Source: Vibrio superstes (lineage in GTDB: Bacteria; Pseudomonadota; Gammaproteobacteria; Enterobacterales; Vibrionaceae). From it: DNA of 64,000 nt. How positions within the stretch are numbered: position 1 is the first letter of the stretch; every line of letters begins with the position of its first letter. The stretch is taken from positions 2,557,575-2,621,574 of the forward strand of contig NZ_BCUR01000004.1 of assembly GCF_003569005.1 (NCBI RefSeq), read 5' to 3'. The notes beneath the pieces are model-generated. The model saw only the letters and a list, made by a program, of their open reading frames with translations, made no database searches and was not told the DNA's origin. Shown here one piece after another: positions 16,990 to 26,873 of this stretch. A program made the position numbers and the translations under genes.

Positions 16990-19299
16990 TTATTTAAATG
17001 AAGTGCCTATGATCAAATACACCGCTCCCATACCATCTTCTGTATGACCATAGCCTAAGGTTACTGGGCCTACGGGAGAATCGATTCCCGCGAACACAGA
17101 ACCAGCCACAAATAATGGCGCATCGCTGATGCTGTTATCCTGACCAGACCAAACACCGCCATATTCAACTGAAGCGCCGAGGAAGACAGGAGATTGGAAC
17201 ATACCAAAATCATTCTCAAACCAACGATAACGGTAGATCAAACTGGTGAACGCTTTATTCTGGCCAATTAGGCTATTTCTGGGAATACCTGATAAATTGT
17301 GGAAGCCACCAAGTGTATAGGGATCAATAGGGGTTGCTGTCGTTTCAGAATCAAACAGACCAAGCTCAGCGTTGGCTACGAGTGTATGTTTTTCAAAGAA
17401 GGTCGCGGCCCCCATAAGGTTTACCTTGTACTCATCCACCCTTTCATCGTCCTCTACCTTGGTGCCTAAGTCCTCAACGGTATCAAAGGAACTTACGTAC
17501 TCTAGGTAGACATAGGTACCCTGAGTAGGAAAAGAAAAGCTGTCCAACGTATCATGCAGATACCTGACATATACCCCCTTTCTATCAAACTTAACGTCGC
17601 CCTTAGAAGGCAGTGTAGACAATTCAGCTTCGCCGTTGGTATAGCGCAGGCCAACTTTCACCTCACTCCACAGTGCCGGTTGTAATCCAATGCCAAGATC
17701 GGCAACGAACTGCTTATAAGAGACGGGAATGTAGTCCTCAACCTTGCTTAGGTCATCGATTTCTTCATCAAGAGCTCCAGCTACAGTCACATTACGTTTG
17801 TCGTCAGAGTAGATAAGACTAAAGGTATTAAATAGCAACTGATTGGCAAAAAATGGGGCGTAGAGGTCAATACCTATCAATTTATCTGTACCTAGCTCAA
17901 AGTTACCTCTGAGTTCCGCACCTTGCCGGCTCATGTCAGTAAAATTGATTGACGCACCCAGGCCATATTGACTGTCTGTTGTAAAATCGTCTTCTAAAAA
18001 GAAACGGAAATTAAGATAATTTGGACCCCAATCTTTTTCATCAACACTCACCACCACTGCATTTTCATGCTCACGCTGATCAATACGATAGGTGATCTTT
18101 TCAAAGCGGTCTAAGGCATACAGGCGGGTTATCCCCTCTTCAATTTCTTGAGGAGTAGGCTCGTTCTCAACAGCCAAATCTAGACGGTGGCTAAGAATCT
18201 CTGGGTTGTAATGACTTTGGTTCTGTACCTCAATAACATCAATCGGAATCTCATCACCAAACACCATGAATTCGGCTTTGAGCTCTTTATCTTTGATATA
18301 GGTTGCGTAGTCCTCCTCAGACAAGGAATAACGCTGCAATCTATCTCGATTGGCCATGGCAGCTTCGTACCCTAGCTCATAAGCCTCTGGCATTGCGCTA
18401 AAATCAGTGGTCCCTATCTCTCCCACTTCGGGCTTAAGGTAAGTATCATCGGGGGTGAGTAACTTAGCCTTTTCAACCGTGCCTCTTTGAACCAAGTAAT
18501 TGGAGAGTTGCCCGCCCACATCCAAGAAGCTTCGCAATTCATCTTTGTTTTTATAGTTACTTGAGATGTCCACGGCTATGACGTAATCAGCGCCCATCTC
18601 CTTGGCAAGATCAACCGGCATATTGTTGACCACGCCACCATCAACCAACAAACGTCCGTTGACCTCATAGGGTGGCAAAGCACCGGGTACTGACATCGAT
18701 GCCATCATGGCATCAACTAGATACCCTTTATCCAATACCACCTCTTCAAGTTCAACAATATCTGTAGCAACCGCGCGATAGCGGATCGCCATATTGTCAA
18801 AGCTTCCCATTGCGGGCGGATTACGAGAGGTTTCACGAAGAATACGCAGCATACCCTGGCCTTGAACTACGCCTTTCGGAGTTTTAATCGTGCCTAAACC
18901 AACGCCGAGGTCGGTATTCAGTTGGTAGCGATCCTCGTACTCTTTATCACGTAAGCGACGATCGGAGCGATTGACTTGATCACGGTATCCCGAGTTCCAG
19001 TCTACCGTTGTCAGATAGCCTTTGATTTGTTCTGCACTTTGACCTGTCGCGTACAGACCACCCACGTAGGAACCCATACTGGTGCCAGTGATAATATCGA
19101 CGGGAATACGCATCTCTTCGAGGGCTTTCAAGACGCCGATATGCGCTGCCCCTTTAGCCCCTCCACCAGCCAACACCACCGCAATAGTGGGTCTCGTTGT
19201 AGGGTTGCCGATAGAGGACTCAGCATCATTTACTGATTGAGCGTGAGCGAGGGTAGATTGGAGCGACAAGGCTCCAATCAAAAAAGCCATCCGAAGCAA
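16990..19299 (-). CDS. Patatin-like phospholipase with C-terminal outer-membrane barrel (type Vd-like)
   Basis: This 769-residue protein begins with a signal peptide (about 1-21, ending LAHA). A patatin domain (about 38-330) has the oxyanion loop GGGAKG (45-50), nucleophile Ser74 in GTSMG and catalytic Asp220 in DGG. A POTRA-like segment (about 350-420, SHRLDLAVENEPTPQEIEEG) and a BamA/FhaC-type beta-barrel (about 430-769) ending in TSFK follow. This is the architecture of P. aeruginosa PlpD, a type Vd autotransporter with lipase activity. All catalytic residues are intact, so it should be active. It is often annotated RssA/NTE family. Confidence 0.87.
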   Translation of the reverse strand: MLRMAFLIGALSLQSTLAHAQSVNDAESSIGNPTTRPTIAVVLAGGGAKGAAHIGVLKALEEMRIPVDIITGTSMGSYVGGLYATGQSAEQIKGYLTTVDWNSGYRDQVNRSDRRLRDKEYEDRYQLNTDLGVGLGTIKTPKGVVQGQGMLRILRETSRNPPAMGSFDNMAIRYRAVATDIVELEEVVLDKGYLVDAMMASMSVPGALPPYEVNGRLLVDGGVVNNMPVDLAKEMGADYVIAVDISSNYKNKDELRSFLDVGGQLSNYLVQRGTVEKAKLLTPDDTYLKPEVGEIGTTDFSAMPEAYELGYEAAMANRDRLQRYSLSEEDYATYIKDKELKAEFMVFGDEIPIDVIEVQNQSHYNPEILSHRLDLAVENEPTPQEIEEGITRLYALDRFEKITYRIDQREHENAVVVSVDEKDWGPNYLNFRFFLEDDFTTDSQYGLGASINFTDMSRQGAELRGNFELGTDKLIGIDLYAPFFANQLLFNTFSLIYSDDKRNVTVAGALDEEIDDLSKVEDYIPVSYKQFVADLGIGLQPALWSEVKVGLRYTNGEAELSTLPSKGDVKFDRKGVYVRYLHDTLDSFSFPTQGTYVYLEYVSSFDTVEDLGTKVEDDERVDEYKVNLMGAATFFEKHTLVANAELGLFDSETTATPIDPYTLGGFHNLSGIPRNSLIGQNKAFTSLIYRYRWFENDFGMFQSPVFLGASVEYGGVWSGQDNSISDAPLFVAGSVFAGIDSPVGPVTLGYGHTEDGMGAVYLIIGTSFK

Positions 19300-19369
19300 T
19301 TGATATTCCTATAAATCCGTTTACTAGAATACCCTTAAATCTAACACACTTTGTGACAAATCATTGCCC

Positions 19370-21757
19370 CTACCAAGGTAATATTTTTTTAAACCAAGGC
19401 TTTGCGTTAGATTCACACTCCTCAAGCGCCGAGCCGCCCTCATCCCAAACAGGGAGTTTGAAGTCGCTACTGCAATCTACCGCTAGGCTACCATCGTCCA
19501 ATTTACGGTAGCCCAGAGTGCGAATGCCTTTTGGCCAAGGTAGGCTAAGCACCTCAGGCTCACGATGTTTTAAGTAGTCGGCATAAACTCGCAAAGCACC
19601 AGATGACCCCGTCAAATACGCTTGTTGGTTGTCATCACGTCCTACCCAAAGGGTCACCACTTCTCTACCATCCACGCCAACAAACCAACTGTCACGCCCA
19701 TCATTACTGGTACCGGTTTTACCCGCGAGTGCATAGCGAGAATAATTGGCGGATAGATAGCGCCCCGACCCCTCAGTCACGACTTTCTTCATCGCAAAGG
19801 TGGTAAGCCAAGCGGCCTGCTCAGGCACTACCTGCTGAGCACGAGGAAAGGATTGATAAAGAACCTCATCATCTTGATTCTTCACCACTCGCAGAGCGCT
19901 CAATGGCACTTTTCGCCCTGAGTTAGTCAGTGATTGATACATTTGCGCTACTTGATAAGGCGTTAACGAAAATGCCCCAAGGAACATCGAAGGCAGAGGA
20001 CGAACCTCATCTTCACCGACCCCGAGTTTTTCAATGGTTTGTTGCACATTTCTAATACCCAGTGTCATACCCAGTTGCACTGTTGGTACATTCAAGGACT
20101 GAGCCAGTGAGCGATAGAGCGGTACATTTCCTCGAAACTTTCTATCAAAGTTTCGTGGTGTCCAGTTACTTCCCTTATTCCCTTTGAGTGAGATAGGCTC
20201 ATCAACTAAAGTGCTCGCCAATCGATACTTATCCGGCTGCATTAGGGCATCCAAATAAACCGCTGGCTTAACCAAAGAGCCAATCTGACGAGAGGCATTC
20301 AATGCACGGTTAAATCCATCATAGCCAGTACGTCTTCCGCCGACCATGGCGCGAATCTCGCCTGTTTGTCTGTCCACGGCAATGGCCGCGGCTTCTAGTT
20401 GCTCTGGCTTCCCTTTCTCTAGCCTTGGCAGGGTTTCTGTAACGGCTTTTTCTAGCATTGATTGAGATACAGGGTCTAAAGTGGTAAACAAGCGCAGCCC
20501 TGCATGCTGCTGAAAGTCTTCACCAACATACTCATTTAGCTCGTTTTTAAGCTGTTGGAAATACGCAGGTTGCCTGCTCGCAATTTGTGGTGTTTTTTGC
20601 AGATCCAGCTCTCTGCTGACCGCTTGTTGGTACTGCTCAGAATCAAGCGTCCCTTGTTCAAACAGGAGTTTAAGGATCAAATCTCTGCGCTCTTTGGCGC
20701 GCTCTGGATTACGAATAGGGTTGTAATACGATGGTCCCTTTACCAGTCCAACTAGCATAGCCACTTGGTCAATACGCAGCTCTTGGATAGGCTGCCCAAA
20801 ATAGAAACGAGCTGCTAAGCCAAAGCCGTGTATTGCTTCACCGGCACTTTGTCCAAGATAGACCTCATTCAGGTACGCTTCTAGGATTCGGTCTTTGTCA
20901 TAGCGATGGTCGATAATAAGGGCAATTAAGGCCTCACGCACCTTACGCACTAACGTCTTTTCTCTGGTTAGGAATAGGTTTTTACTTAGCTGCTGCGTCA
21001 AAGTACTGCCACCTTGCACCGCACGTCCAGCTTTAAGGTTTACCACAAAAGCGCGTGCGATTGCGGTAAGTGAGACACCATCATGCTGATAAAAGTCGCG
21101 ATCTTCCGTAGTTAACAAGGCATCAATCAAAAACTCTGGATAGTCCTGTCGTTTTACAAACAGTCGCTGCTCTGTGACATCTTTTTCCAACATACCGAGC
21201 ATCTTCGGCTCAAGACGTAAAAAGCCCAGCTGTGCTTTTTTCTCAACCGATTCAATCTTGGTAACGCTAGAGCTATCAAAGTGGAGCATGACATGACGCT
21301 CAGCCTCGGGACCATCCTGAAATTCAAATGGGCGACGAATAAGTTCTATTTTAGTGCTAGAGGCGGAGTACTCCCCTGGAAACTTAGGATTACGCACCTT
21401 ACGATAATGTAAAACATCCAACTCTTTTAGCATCTGAGAGTGGGTGATTTCGGTGCCTGGAGCGAGGTTTAATATGCGTGCATAGACGACGGTAGGTAGG
21501 TCGAAAAGCTGCCCTTCAAAGCGGCGTTCTACTATCGTATTCAGATAAATCATCACAAAGGCAAGCACTGCAAACCCGGTAAGCCCAAGCTTCCAAGTAA
21601 TACCCCATAGCTTCTTTAGCCACGATCGAGGGGCCTTTTTATTGGCTTTGTTGTTCTTTGAGGCAGGCTTTCTCGGGGCTGCTTTTTTTGCCGGTGTCTT
21701 TTTGGCTTGTGGCTTCTTCACCTGACGACTTTTTGGCGGAGTCCGTTTCTCTGGCAC
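19370..21757 (-). CDS. mrcB: Penicillin-binding protein 1B, bifunctional peptidoglycan synthase
   Basis: This 795-residue class A PBP polymerises glycan strands and cross-links stem peptides in the periplasm. It has a Lys/Pro/Ala-rich cytoplasmic tail (1-50), a membrane anchor (about 52-72), a UB2H-like domain (about 75-170), a GT51 glycosyltransferase with Glu218 in TTEDRDFYQH, and a transpeptidase with Ser494-x-x-Lys497 (SLVK), SLN at 554 and KTGTS from 680. The UB2H region indicates PBP1B rather than PBP1A and implies activation by an LpoB-type lipoprotein encoded elsewhere. It lies downstream of hrpB on the same strand. Confidence 0.95.
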   Translation of the reverse strand: MPEKRTPPKSRQVKKPQAKKTPAKKAAPRKPASKNNKANKKAPRSWLKKLWGITWKLGLTGFAVLAFVMIYLNTIVERRFEGQLFDLPTVVYARILNLAPGTEITHSQMLKELDVLHYRKVRNPKFPGEYSASSTKIELIRRPFEFQDGPEAERHVMLHFDSSSVTKIESVEKKAQLGFLRLEPKMLGMLEKDVTEQRLFVKRQDYPEFLIDALLTTEDRDFYQHDGVSLTAIARAFVVNLKAGRAVQGGSTLTQQLSKNLFLTREKTLVRKVREALIALIIDHRYDKDRILEAYLNEVYLGQSAGEAIHGFGLAARFYFGQPIQELRIDQVAMLVGLVKGPSYYNPIRNPERAKERRDLILKLLFEQGTLDSEQYQQAVSRELDLQKTPQIASRQPAYFQQLKNELNEYVGEDFQQHAGLRLFTTLDPVSQSMLEKAVTETLPRLEKGKPEQLEAAAIAVDRQTGEIRAMVGGRRTGYDGFNRALNASRQIGSLVKPAVYLDALMQPDKYRLASTLVDEPISLKGNKGSNWTPRNFDRKFRGNVPLYRSLAQSLNVPTVQLGMTLGIRNVQQTIEKLGVGEDEVRPLPSMFLGAFSLTPYQVAQMYQSLTNSGRKVPLSALRVVKNQDDEVLYQSFPRAQQVVPEQAAWLTTFAMKKVVTEGSGRYLSANYSRYALAGKTGTSNDGRDSWFVGVDGREVVTLWVGRDDNQQAYLTGSSGALRVYADYLKHREPEVLSLPWPKGIRTLGYRKLDDGSLAVDCSSDFKLPVWDEGGSALEECESNAKPWFKKILPW

Positions 21758-21817
21758 GCTATGATTCCATTTATTGTTTAATTACTCAGCATTGAGGTTT
21801 ATAGCCTCTATTTGAGG

Positions 21818-24292
21818 TTACTTAAGATGACGTTTCGTTTTACTGGTCGCTTGGTGTGACGCTGGGTCATCTGGCCACGGGTGCTTAGGATAGCGACCCT
21901 TCATCTCTTTTTGCACCTCTTTGTACGCTCCATTCCAGAAACCAGCTAGGTCTTGAGTCACCTGCAATGGCCTTTGGGCAGGAGAAAGTAACTCAAGTGT
22001 CACCTTGACTCTACCTTGCGCCACTGTTGGCGACTGAGGCTCACCAAACATTTCTTGAAGCTTGACCGATAACTTAGGGTTCTGCCCCTCACTGTAGTCA
22101 ATCGCTTTTGTCGAACCAGAGGGCACCTTTAACGCTTTAGGCAGCAAGGTATTAATTTCTTGGTTCAAAGGCCAGCCTAATTCGGCATTAAGAATATCTA
22201 ACATATTCAGGCGCTGTAGCGCTTTTACCGAGCGAACATTATCAAGGTAGGGTAATAACCAGCGCTCTAGATTATTCAATAGCCCTTGCTCACTCCAATC
22301 TGGCCACTCTTTCTCAGGAAGCCAAGCCCTTGCGCAGTTAATGCGACTTCGTAGCGCCTCAGAATCCTTGCTCCAAGGCAGTATCTGCAAGCCTTTTTTG
22401 GCAATGTAGTTCAGTAGTCCTTTCACCAACACCTGAGGCGATATCTCAGAGGGTGAAATTGGCTTACGCTTGATCACCAACTGACCGATTCGAGTTTGAT
22501 GCTCGGCGAGCATAGCCTGCTTTTCATCGCTCCATTGCACCACATCCTCTTCTTCAAGACGATGGTAAGTCTCAAGCTCAGATAAGCTAATACTTGAGGC
22601 TGCTAATATGCGACTGGCCGACTGACGCCCCTTCTGCAAGTTGGCAACCGCTAAGTACTCATCGCTAGATAAGCGGCTATTCTCATCCACAAACGCTCCA
22701 TGACCGGAGGCAAGTTGGTACTGATTACCACTTAAAGAGCGTCGTTGTCCGAGACGATCAGGATAAGCAAAACTTAGGCACACGCCTACCTGGCCTGTCA
22801 GTATCAAGGCAGCTGAAAACTTACGATGACACCTTGCCGCTAAACTCTCTACTCGTCTTTTTAGCACGCCTTGCTTAGGGTGCTTTCTCTCCGCAAACAG
22901 GGCGACTTGAAATGCAATGTCATCGCTATTTCTCATCGGCTCTTCCAATACTGCAGCGGTCACTAAGGCAGTATCAAACAGCGTATCAGGCGCGCGTGAA
23001 AGCATGGCGCCCAAACGAGGTTCTAAACCTAATTGTAGAGCTCGCCTACCTTGCTGAGTCAGAGTTAAGTCAGAAGTGAGCAAGGTTAGGCGTTGCAATA
23101 ATTCACTCGCAGCACTTATCGCAGCGGATGACGGATGGTCGACAAACTGCAGCGTCGTGAGATCGCTGCTTCCCCACTGCACCGCTTCCAGCATCAGAGG
23201 CGCTAAATCAGAACGTAATATCTCTGGCGTGGTATGCGATTGGTTTTGATTGAATTGAGATTCAGAAAAGAGCCTTACGCAAACTCCCGGCTCTGTTCGC
23301 CCTGCACGTCCCGCACGTTGGATGGCGGATGATTGTGATATCCATTTCTGCTCAAGACGACTGACACCATTGCTCAAGTCAAAGCTCGCACGATTCTCAA
23401 GACCTGAATCAATAACGATCCTTACCCCTTCAATAGTCAGTGATGTTTCAGCAATATTGGTGGTTAGTACGATCTTTCTTTCATCCTTATTACATGGCTG
23501 TATGGCCTGCTGTTGAGTAGAAAAATCCAAACCACCATGCAAAGGAAGCACCTTGAGTCCATTAACCTGATGTAGCTCATTGCTCAGCGATTCCAAACAA
23601 GCATTGATGAGCCCAACACTTGGCAAGAAAACAAGAATCGAGCCCGACTCTTCGTTTATCGTTTTGATGGTTTGCTGACAAATATGCGCAATGAGATTTT
23701 GATTTGGTTTAAGCGAGGCGTAGCGCTGCTCAATAGGAAAGCCTCGTCCTTGTGAGGTGTGAATCGCCGCATCAGGCATAATGGAATGCAGACCAGCTTG
23801 ATCGAGCGTTGCCGACATCACGATGATCTTAAGCTGTTCGTTAAATACTTGCTGCACCTCAAGAGCCAAGGCTAAGCCGAGATCAGCATGGATACTCCTT
23901 TCGTGAAACTCATCAAACAGCAACAGTTCAACGTCACTAAGCTCTGGGTCAGATTGAATCATGCGAGTAAGGACGCCTTCTGTGACTATCTCAAGCCGAG
24001 TAGAAGCACTGGTTTTGCTCTCGCCACGGATTCGATAACCCACCCGCTGACCGACTGGCTCGCCAAGCTGTTTTGCAATGAAGGTGGCGATACTCTTCGC
24101 CGCAAGCCTTCTAGGCTCAAGCATAATGATCTTGCCCTGCCATTGTGGATCAACAAGCAACTGCAATGGCAAATAGGTCGATTTACCTGCGCCAGGGGGC
24201 GCTTGAATAATCAGCTGAGAATTGAGCTTAAGAGAGGCGGTAATATCCTCTAAAATTGCGCCAATAGGCAAATTGGATAGTGCTTGAGTCAA
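21818..24292 (-). CDS. hrpB: ATP-dependent helicase HrpB (DEAH-box)
   Basis: This 824-residue superfamily 2 helicase has Walker A APPGAGKST (31-39), the DEFH variant of the DEAH box (127-130, FDEFHERS), motif III SAT in VMSATLDQ, and motif VI QRAGRAGR. The C-terminal HrpB-specific region runs to the end (PWPDDPASHQAT). Its cellular role is poorly defined in all bacteria. It is divergent from sfsA with 56 bp between the start codons, the same arrangement as in E. coli. Confidence 0.94.
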   Translation of the reverse strand: MTQALSNLPIGAILEDITASLKLNSQLIIQAPPGAGKSTYLPLQLLVDPQWQGKIIMLEPRRLAAKSIATFIAKQLGEPVGQRVGYRIRGESKTSASTRLEIVTEGVLTRMIQSDPELSDVELLLFDEFHERSIHADLGLALALEVQQVFNEQLKIIVMSATLDQAGLHSIMPDAAIHTSQGRGFPIEQRYASLKPNQNLIAHICQQTIKTINEESGSILVFLPSVGLINACLESLSNELHQVNGLKVLPLHGGLDFSTQQQAIQPCNKDERKIVLTTNIAETSLTIEGVRIVIDSGLENRASFDLSNGVSRLEQKWISQSSAIQRAGRAGRTEPGVCVRLFSESQFNQNQSHTTPEILRSDLAPLMLEAVQWGSSDLTTLQFVDHPSSAAISAASELLQRLTLLTSDLTLTQQGRRALQLGLEPRLGAMLSRAPDTLFDTALVTAAVLEEPMRNSDDIAFQVALFAERKHPKQGVLKRRVESLAARCHRKFSAALILTGQVGVCLSFAYPDRLGQRRSLSGNQYQLASGHGAFVDENSRLSSDEYLAVANLQKGRQSASRILAASSISLSELETYHRLEEEDVVQWSDEKQAMLAEHQTRIGQLVIKRKPISPSEISPQVLVKGLLNYIAKKGLQILPWSKDSEALRSRINCARAWLPEKEWPDWSEQGLLNNLERWLLPYLDNVRSVKALQRLNMLDILNAELGWPLNQEINTLLPKALKVPSGSTKAIDYSEGQNPKLSVKLQEMFGEPQSPTVAQGRVKVTLELLSPAQRPLQVTQDLAGFWNGAYKEVQKEMKGRYPKHPWPDDPASHQATSKTKRHLK

Positions 24293-24348
24293 GAGAAGGG
24301 CCTATGCCATGATGTGTTCTTGGTCAATTCTACCCAAATGATTTAGAA

Positions 24349-25062
24349 ATGGAATTTTCTCCTGCTTTACAATGTGGCACTTTAATCAAGCGCTATAAGC
24401 GCTTTCTTGCCGACCTTTCATTGGACGACGGCTCTGAGCTCACCATTCATTGTGCTAATACTGGGGCAATGACCGGATGTGCTGAACCGGGCAATAAGGT
24501 GTGGTTTTCTACCTCTGATAACCCTAAACGTAAATATCCCAATAGTTGGGAGTTGACAGAGACACTAGCGGGACATCGTATCTGCGTGAATACCCTACGC
24601 GCCAATACACTGGCTATTGAAGGAATAAGAGAAGGCGCTATCAAGGAACTGTCTGGCTATGAAGAGCTCAAAACCGAGCAGAAATATGGCTCAGAGAACA
24701 GTCGTATTGATGTTTTATTACGCTCAAAGGATAAGGCCGACTGTTATATTGAAGTAAAGAGCGTCACCTTACTGTCTAATGATGAAGGCTTGGGACAGTT
24801 TCCAGATGCAGTGACGACTCGAGGACAAAAACACCTTAGGGAGTTGATCGAGATAACAGAATCTGGGCAAAGAGCCGTACTTTTGTTTATTGTTTTACAT
24901 TCAGGTATTGAAAAGGTATCCCCTGCGACCCATATAGATGAGCATTATTCAAATTTACTACAGCAAGCCTTAAAAGCCGGCGTTGAAGTAATTTGTTACA
25001 AAGCAGATCTTTGCACGGGTGAGGTAAAGATCTCGCGCAAATTGCCATTTTACCAAGGTTAA
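24349..25062 (+). CDS. sfsA: SfsA family protein (sugar fermentation stimulation), nuclease-fold
   Basis: This 237-residue protein has an N-terminal OB-like part (LIKRYKRFLADL, CANTGAMTGC) and a PD-(D/E)xK-like core (RIDVLL, then CYIEVKSVTLL), followed by the family motif DAVTTRGQKHLREL. The intact acidic/Lys residues suggest nucleic-acid binding or nuclease activity, though the physiological role is unsettled. It is upstream of dksA, as in E. coli. The start ATG at 24349 gives the usual family length. Confidence 0.93.
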   Translation: MEFSPALQCGTLIKRYKRFLADLSLDDGSELTIHCANTGAMTGCAEPGNKVWFSTSDNPKRKYPNSWELTETLAGHRICVNTLRANTLAIEGIREGAIKELSGYEELKTEQKYGSENSRIDVLLRSKDKADCYIEVKSVTLLSNDEGLGQFPDAVTTRGQKHLRELIEITESGQRAVLLFIVLHSGIEKVSPATHIDEHYSNLLQQALKAGVEVICYKADLCTGEVKISRKLPFYQG

Positions 25063-25118
25063 AATGACGAATTGTTCACAGTTATGCGTATAGCTGAGAA
25101 TGTAACCAAAAGACTTCG

Positions 25119-25147
25119 TTGCTAATACAAGGACTTTTTGCTATAGA
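25119..25147 (+). promoter_or_regulatory. Sigma-70 promoter for dksA
   Basis: TTGCTA (25119-25124) and TATAGA (25142-25147) are separated by 17 bp, 57 bp upstream of the dksA start. This suggests dksA is transcribed separately from sfsA. Confidence 0.55.
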
Positions 25148-25203
25148 TACCCGCCTTAAATTAAGCCACTCGCTGGTTTAACAAGGTTACTAGGAGATGC
25201 GGT

Positions 25204-25650
25204 ATGCCAGAAAACAAGAAAAAAGCGCTAGGCATTCTAGCCATAGCAGGCGTTGAGCCGTACCAAGAAAAAGCTGGTGAAGAGTACATGTCACCAGAGC
25301 AAATGGCTCACTTTACAAAAATTTTAGGAGCTTGGCGCGACCAATTGCGTGAAGAAGTAGAACGTACAGTTGTACACATGCAAGACGAAGCGGCAAACTT
25401 CCCAGACCCTGTAGACCGTGCGTCTCAGGAAGAAGAGTTCAGCTTAGAGTTGCGTAACCGTGACCGCGAGCGTCGCTTGATCAAGAAGATCGAGAAAACT
25501 CTAAACAAGATCGAAGAAGACGAATTCGGCTTCTGTGACTCTTGTGGTGTTGAAATTGGCATTCGCCGTCTAGAAGCTCGCCCAACAGCAGACCTTTGCA
25601 TTGATTGCAAAACGCTAGCTGAGCTTAAAGAAAAGCAAATGCAAGGCTAA
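25204..25650 (+). CDS. dksA: RNA polymerase-binding transcription factor DksA
   Basis: This 148-residue factor enters the RNA polymerase secondary channel and acts with ppGpp in the stringent response. A long coiled coil bears the tip motif DPVD (Asp68, Asp71), equivalent to the two essential aspartates of E. coli DksA. A four-cysteine zinc finger follows (Cys111, 114, 132, 135). Full length and all key residues are present. It ends at a strong terminator before gluQ. Confidence 0.97.
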   Translation: MPENKKKALGILAIAGVEPYQEKAGEEYMSPEQMAHFTKILGAWRDQLREEVERTVVHMQDEAANFPDPVDRASQEEEFSLELRNRDRERRLIKKIEKTLNKIEEDEFGFCDSCGVEIGIRRLEARPTADLCIDCKTLAELKEKQMQG

Positions 25651-25675
25651 CGCCAACAAAACAATAGTTTAAACT

Positions 25676-25699
25676 AAAGGGAGCCTAGGCTCCCTTTTT
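25676..25699 (+). terminator. Rho-independent terminator of dksA
   Basis: AAAGGGAGCC / GGCTCCCTTT stem with a 2-nt TA spacer and a run of five T residues, 26 bp after the dksA stop. Confidence 0.88.
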
Positions 25700-25700
25700 C

Positions 25701-25862
25701 ATACCAATCACACTAAGTAAGTGATCAGAAATAACGCAGGAAAAATGCTCGAGAACAAGGCAGAATATTTCGATAAGTAGTTATTCTACAATCAAAAATT
25801 CTAACGCAGTTGTCGATCATTTTAACAAGTTAGAGTGACCCGTTAATTAGTACGATTGGTAT
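25701..25862. repeat. 162-bp MITE-like element with terminal inverted repeats
   Basis: The left end ATACCAATCACACTAA and the inverse of the right end (ATACCAATCGTACTAA) match at 14 of 16 positions, with nine outer bases perfect. The interior has no ORF; it contains two AACGCAG copies and a GCAGAATA...TATTCTAC partial inverted repeat, so the RNA can fold. The element fills the space between the dksA terminator and the gluQ start codon (17 bp after its right edge). It looks like a non-autonomous mobile palindromic repeat of the sort dispersed in vibrios; no second copy is seen in this window. Confidence 0.6.
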
Positions 25863-25879
25863 CAATCATAAGTGTTTGT

Positions 25880-26767
25880 ATGGATTACGTTGGACGTTTC
25901 GCCCCCTCCCCCTCTGGCCCTTTGCATTTCGGCTCACTAGTCGCCGCACTGGGTAGCTATTTCCAAGCTAAAAGCCAACAAGGGACCTGGTTGGTCCGTA
26001 TGGAAGACCTTGACCCACCACGAGAAATGCCAGGCGCAGCGGATCTTATTCTAAAAACCCTAGAAGCCTATCATCTCTTCTGGGATGGCGAGGTCGTGTA
26101 TCAAAGCCAACGACATTCCATTTATCAATCACAGATAGACGAGTGGCTTGCACAGCAAGAAGCCTATTATTGCCAATGTACTCGCAAGCAAATCAAAGCC
26201 GATGGCGGTTATTATCTTGGTCACTGCAGAGATAAGCACCTTCAAGCAGAAGGGTGTGCGGTTCGTATTAAGGTTGATACTCCAATAACAGAGTTTTACG
26301 ACCTCAAGCATGGGCGAATTGCTATACCTCAAGCCATTGCCGAAGAAGACTTTATCATTAAGCGTCGTGACGGCTTATACGCGTATAACCTTGCGGTAGT
26401 GATTGACGATATTGAACAAGATGTGACTGAAGTAGTGCGTGGTGCTGATCTCATCGAACCCACAGGGCGACAAATTGGTTTGTATAACACCCTTGGAAAA
26501 ACACCCGTACAGTATCTGCACTTACCACTAGCGGTCACTGAAAATGGAGCCAAGCTCTCTAAGCAAAACCATGCCGAGGGTATAAGCCTAGATAACCCTG
26601 TCCCGACCTTGCTTGAGGCAATGCGATTTTTAGGTTTTTCTCTGCCTAAAGGTATGGATAGCGGCAAAATTGATGAAATCATCGCCTGGGGAATTGAACA
26701 TTGGCACTTAACTCAGCTTCCAGAAGCGACTCAAATCACAACCTTGTTCTCAAATCGTGTCAGCTAG
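25880..26767 (+). CDS. gluQ: Glutamyl-Q tRNA(Asp) synthetase
   Basis: This truncated glutamyl-tRNA-synthetase paralogue charges glutamate onto queuosine in tRNA(Asp). It keeps the class I catalytic part: the HIGH-like PSGPLHFGSL and the KMSKS-like KLSKQNH. A zinc ligand set (YCQCTRKQI ... YLGHC) is also present, and it lacks an anticodon-binding domain. I choose ATG 25880 (MDYVGRFAPSPSG), giving 295 residues; an upstream in-frame TTG lies inside the repeat element. No strong Shine-Dalgarno is seen. In enterobacteria gluQ is read through from dksA; here a terminator and the repeat intervene. Confidence 0.93.
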   Translation: MDYVGRFAPSPSGPLHFGSLVAALGSYFQAKSQQGTWLVRMEDLDPPREMPGAADLILKTLEAYHLFWDGEVVYQSQRHSIYQSQIDEWLAQQEAYYCQCTRKQIKADGGYYLGHCRDKHLQAEGCAVRIKVDTPITEFYDLKHGRIAIPQAIAEEDFIIKRRDGLYAYNLAVVIDDIEQDVTEVVRGADLIEPTGRQIGLYNTLGKTPVQYLHLPLAVTENGAKLSKQNHAEGISLDNPVPTLLEAMRFLGFSLPKGMDSGKIDEIIAWGIEHWHLTQLPEATQITTLFSNRVS

Positions 26768-26873
26768 GCTATTATATGCGCGGATTTGAAGCTGATTCAG
26801 AACCAAACCTTTATTGAGTGCAACACTAACTATCGCACTCTCGTTCCTACTAAAAAAGAAACCGACAAACTCG

